Shown: piece after piece, positions 62,447 to 64,000 of the stretch | Layout: the number at the start of each line of letters is the position of its first letter | Numbering within the stretch: position 1 is the first letter of the stretch | NCBI RefSeq assembly: GCF_011049865.1 | Contig: NZ_DRGY01000057.1 | Span: forward strand, 56,780 to 120,779 | Direction: 5' to 3' | Source: Marinobacter antarcticus | Lineage (GTDB): Bacteria; Pseudomonadota; Gammaproteobacteria; Pseudomonadales; Oleiphilaceae | Length of the DNA: 64,000 nucleotides | Position numbers and translations under genes: made by a program | The notes under the pieces: generated by a model | Seen by the model: only the letters and a program-made list of their open reading frames with translations | What the model was told of the DNA's origin: nothing | Databases searched by the model: none

Positions 62447-63598
62447 TCAAAGCCACTTGCGTAACAGTAGTCCAAGGCGGTCTTGCAAATACCCAAGCAA
62501 GCCTCGACGCCGCCAATCCGTATCCACTATTTCATTGGCGTCCTGTAAGTCACGTAAATAGTCGCTTCTCAACTGGCGATTTAACGCCCCGTTTTCCGAT
62601 ATCAGTATTATTTCATAGTTAATGAACAAACTTCTGTAGTCGAAGTTTGCGGTACCGATGCTTCCCCAGTCATTATCGACAAGGAGGATCTTTGCGTGCA
62701 GCAGGCGAGGGACGTACTCGAATACCCGGACTCCGTTCGCAATGAGCTCGCCATAAAATGCGCGAGCTGCCCACTGTGCTGGCGCTGAATCTGTTTTCTC
62801 TGTTGTCAGAATCCGGACATCGACTCCTCGACGGGCAGCGAGGACAAGTTGTCTGCGCATCCCACGGTCCGGCACAAAATAAGGCGTAACCAGCCAAATC
62901 CTTTCTGAAGCTTGATTCAATTCATTTTCTAGAATGCATCTTAATTGAATGCGGCAGTGACGAGTGGTGTTGGGGGTGATCCAGCTGTCATTTTTGGTTT
63001 GCCTGGGTGGGCTCCAATCCAGGTGCCCGTGCCAGAAGGCGTCGAAAAAAAACTCCACTTCTGCGGCCAGGGCGCCGGTGAAGCAGACATGTTCATCGCG
63101 CCACCGTGTCGGGCCGTAGAACCGCTGGGAGCCTTCCCGGTGAATGTTGAAACCTCCGAGATATGCTGTCTGGCCATCGACCACCAACAATTTACGGTGA
63201 TCACGACGGTTGTAGCGCATCGGCTGCCGCCAGCTCCATCGGTGGAAGCGTTTCAGACGCACCCCAGCCGCCCTGAGCATGCGTCGGTGACGTCGTGTAA
63301 GACCGACACTTGAGCCCAGAGCGTCGACGTGGACGCGCACATCGAGGCCACGTCGGGACTGGCGCATCAGTTCATTAAGCAACAGGTTTCCGACTTCATC
63401 TGCGGCCAGAATATACGAGGCCAGAAAGACACGGCGGGTAGCCCCCCGAATCGATCTGGCCATCGCTGCGTAGAGTTCGTCACCTTCGCTGAAAAGTTCG
63501 AATTCAGTCGTTAATCGCTCTCCGGTATCGATCACCGGGAGTGAACTCTGCAGGACGGACTCTGACCCCTTCATATCAATGGCCTCAAGGCTGTGCAT
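62447..63598 (-). CDS. Cardiolipin synthase, ClsB-like phospholipase D family
   Basis: A 383-residue protein with both HKD motifs: DHRKLLVVDGQTAYLGGFN (about 133-150) and LLHAKILLVDNDWGSIGTANFD (about 303-324). There is no N-terminal TM pair, which points to the ClsB (YbhO) type rather than ClsA. It would make cardiolipin from phosphatidyl donors at the inner membrane. The body also has FYGPTRWRDEHVCFTG, common in ClsB. Convergent with the permease. Confidence 0.9.
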   Translation of the reverse strand: MHSLEAIDMKGSESVLQSSLPVIDTGERLTTEFELFSEGDELYAAMARSIRGATRRVFLASYILAADEVGNLLLNELMRQSRRGLDVRVHVDALGSSVGLTRRHRRMLRAAGVRLKRFHRWSWRQPMRYNRRDHRKLLVVDGQTAYLGGFNIHREGSQRFYGPTRWRDEHVCFTGALAAEVEFFFDAFWHGHLDWSPPRQTKNDSWITPNTTRHCRIQLRCILENELNQASERIWLVTPYFVPDRGMRRQLVLAARRGVDVRILTTEKTDSAPAQWAARAFYGELIANGVRVFEYVPRLLHAKILLVDNDWGSIGTANFDYRSLFINYEIILISENGALNRQLRSDYLRDLQDANEIVDTDWRRRGLLGYLQDRLGLLLRKWL

Positions 63599-63819
63599 TA
63601 CAGAGTCGGCGACTGATTGCTTCCCGTACGGATGAGTCTGGCACCCTATAGCTTCTCTGCTGCGTCATGTCTGGTGGTGGCGATGGTGATCTCAAGCCTA
63701 CCAGACGAGGCGGCAATCTGGCTTATAAACTGAATGTTCGCTGAATTTGCCGTTTGCTCGCCGGGAATCCAGTAATTGAATGAAGAGAACTTGACTGGCG
63801 TCGAGTAAAAGGGAAGCAG
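63599..63819. other. Upstream region of the cardiolipin synthase gene
   Basis: A minus-strand ORF (63646-63906) runs through here but begins inside the terminal repeats; its C-terminal half could be the end of a gene cut by the mobile element. No family recognised. Confidence 0.35.
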
Positions 63820-64000
63820 GCCGGCCATATTGCGTATTCCGCGCCATCGTGACCCCCCATTCCGTTTGAACGTGACCGCCTGTTCCAGGCGATCGTGACC
63901 GCTCATTCCGTTTTATCGTGACCGATTTCGGGTAGTTTTCCGGAATCGCCGGTCACGATGCCGGAATCATCGGTCACGTTCCCCCGGAATCACTGCCAAC
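63820..64000. mobile_element. IS21-like element end or relic with head-to-head 23-bp repeats
   Basis: Four direct copies of (A/T)CGTGACC...ATTCCG begin at 63846, 63870, 63892 and 63915, a period of about 23 bp. From 63940 the same motif recurs inverted as CCGGAAT..CCGGTCACG at 63940, 63960 and 63983. Multiple subterminal repeats of this GTCACG/CCGGAAT kind are known at the ends of IS21-family elements in Pseudomonas relatives. No transposase is in view; it may lie to the right of the window, or this is an element reduced to its two ends. Confidence 0.6.

Noticed and set aside
63646-63906. 86-residue minus-strand ORF upstream of the cardiolipin synthase gene
   Set aside because: Its start lies inside the IS-like repeats and no family pattern is seen; it may hold a fragment of an old gene but cannot be called as a gene.
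63846-63993. Regular repeats at the right edge considered as a CRISPR array
   Set aside because: The repeat cores are short and varied, spacers are about 10 bp, and the direction reverses midway. This fits transposon ends and not CRISPR.

Overview
The window looks like chromosomal DNA of a marine gammaproteobacterium, most likely Marinobacter or a close relative. This is inferred from a Pseudomonas-type (xcp-like) type II secretion cluster, a LexA box of the gammaproteobacterial CTG-N10-CAG form, a rich set of signalling and envelope genes, and moderate GC. No rRNA or tRNA gene, CRISPR array or prophage was seen.

Layout. 1-8.4 kb: the end of an RND efflux adaptor with its permease, a Nei-type DNA glycosylase, a secreted fasciclin protein, an EEP-family phosphohydrolase and a DUF4139 protein. 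7.7-16.4 kb: type II secretion, with gspC alone on the minus strand and gspE-F-G-H-I-J-K-L-M on the plus strand; the secretin gene gspD is absent. 16.5-18.5 kb: a GNAT acetyltransferase and glutathione reductase. 18.6-23.7 kb, minus strand: a TonB-dependent receptor, a periplasmic binding protein and a hybrid histidine kinase form one tight operon, a plausible envelope-spanning sensing module. 23.8-27.8 kb: a J-like membrane protein, a GntR regulator with a BASS-type transporter, and a Baeyer-Villiger-type monooxygenase.

27.9-33 kb: a LysR regulator diverges from dabB-dabA, the inorganic-carbon (bicarbonate) accumulation system, with all four zinc-site residues visible. A decayed copy of the dabA 3' end lies 3.7 kb further on, abutting yebG. 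33-36.4 kb, minus strand: yqjG, a quinone-oxidoreductase-like MDR, pirin and wrbA make a quinone or electrophile-stress operon. 36.8-38.1 kb: SOS-type yebG with a LexA box, then a stand-alone fabH. 38.9-45.2 kb: a complete livKHMGF branched-chain amino acid ABC operon sits between two collapsed pseudogenes, a PQQ-dependent dehydrogenase and a nitronate monooxygenase-like gene.

45.2-49.9 kb: an alpha/beta hydrolase, an Xre/MbcA-RES toxin-antitoxin pair, two small conserved proteins (DUF6172, DUF1456/YehS) and an MFS exporter. 50-52 kb: an AT-rich PAS-GGDEF-EAL gene whose real start is probably upstream of any usual start codon. 52.2-58.4 kb: selO, an OprO/P-type porin, and copA-copB for periplasmic copper tolerance. 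58.4-63.6 kb: an ATP-grasp protein whose motif order suggests circular permutation, a secreted DsrE-like protein, a beta-propeller remnant, an APC permease and a ClsB-like cardiolipin synthase. The right edge holds a head-to-head array of about 23-bp repeats that resembles IS21-family ends.
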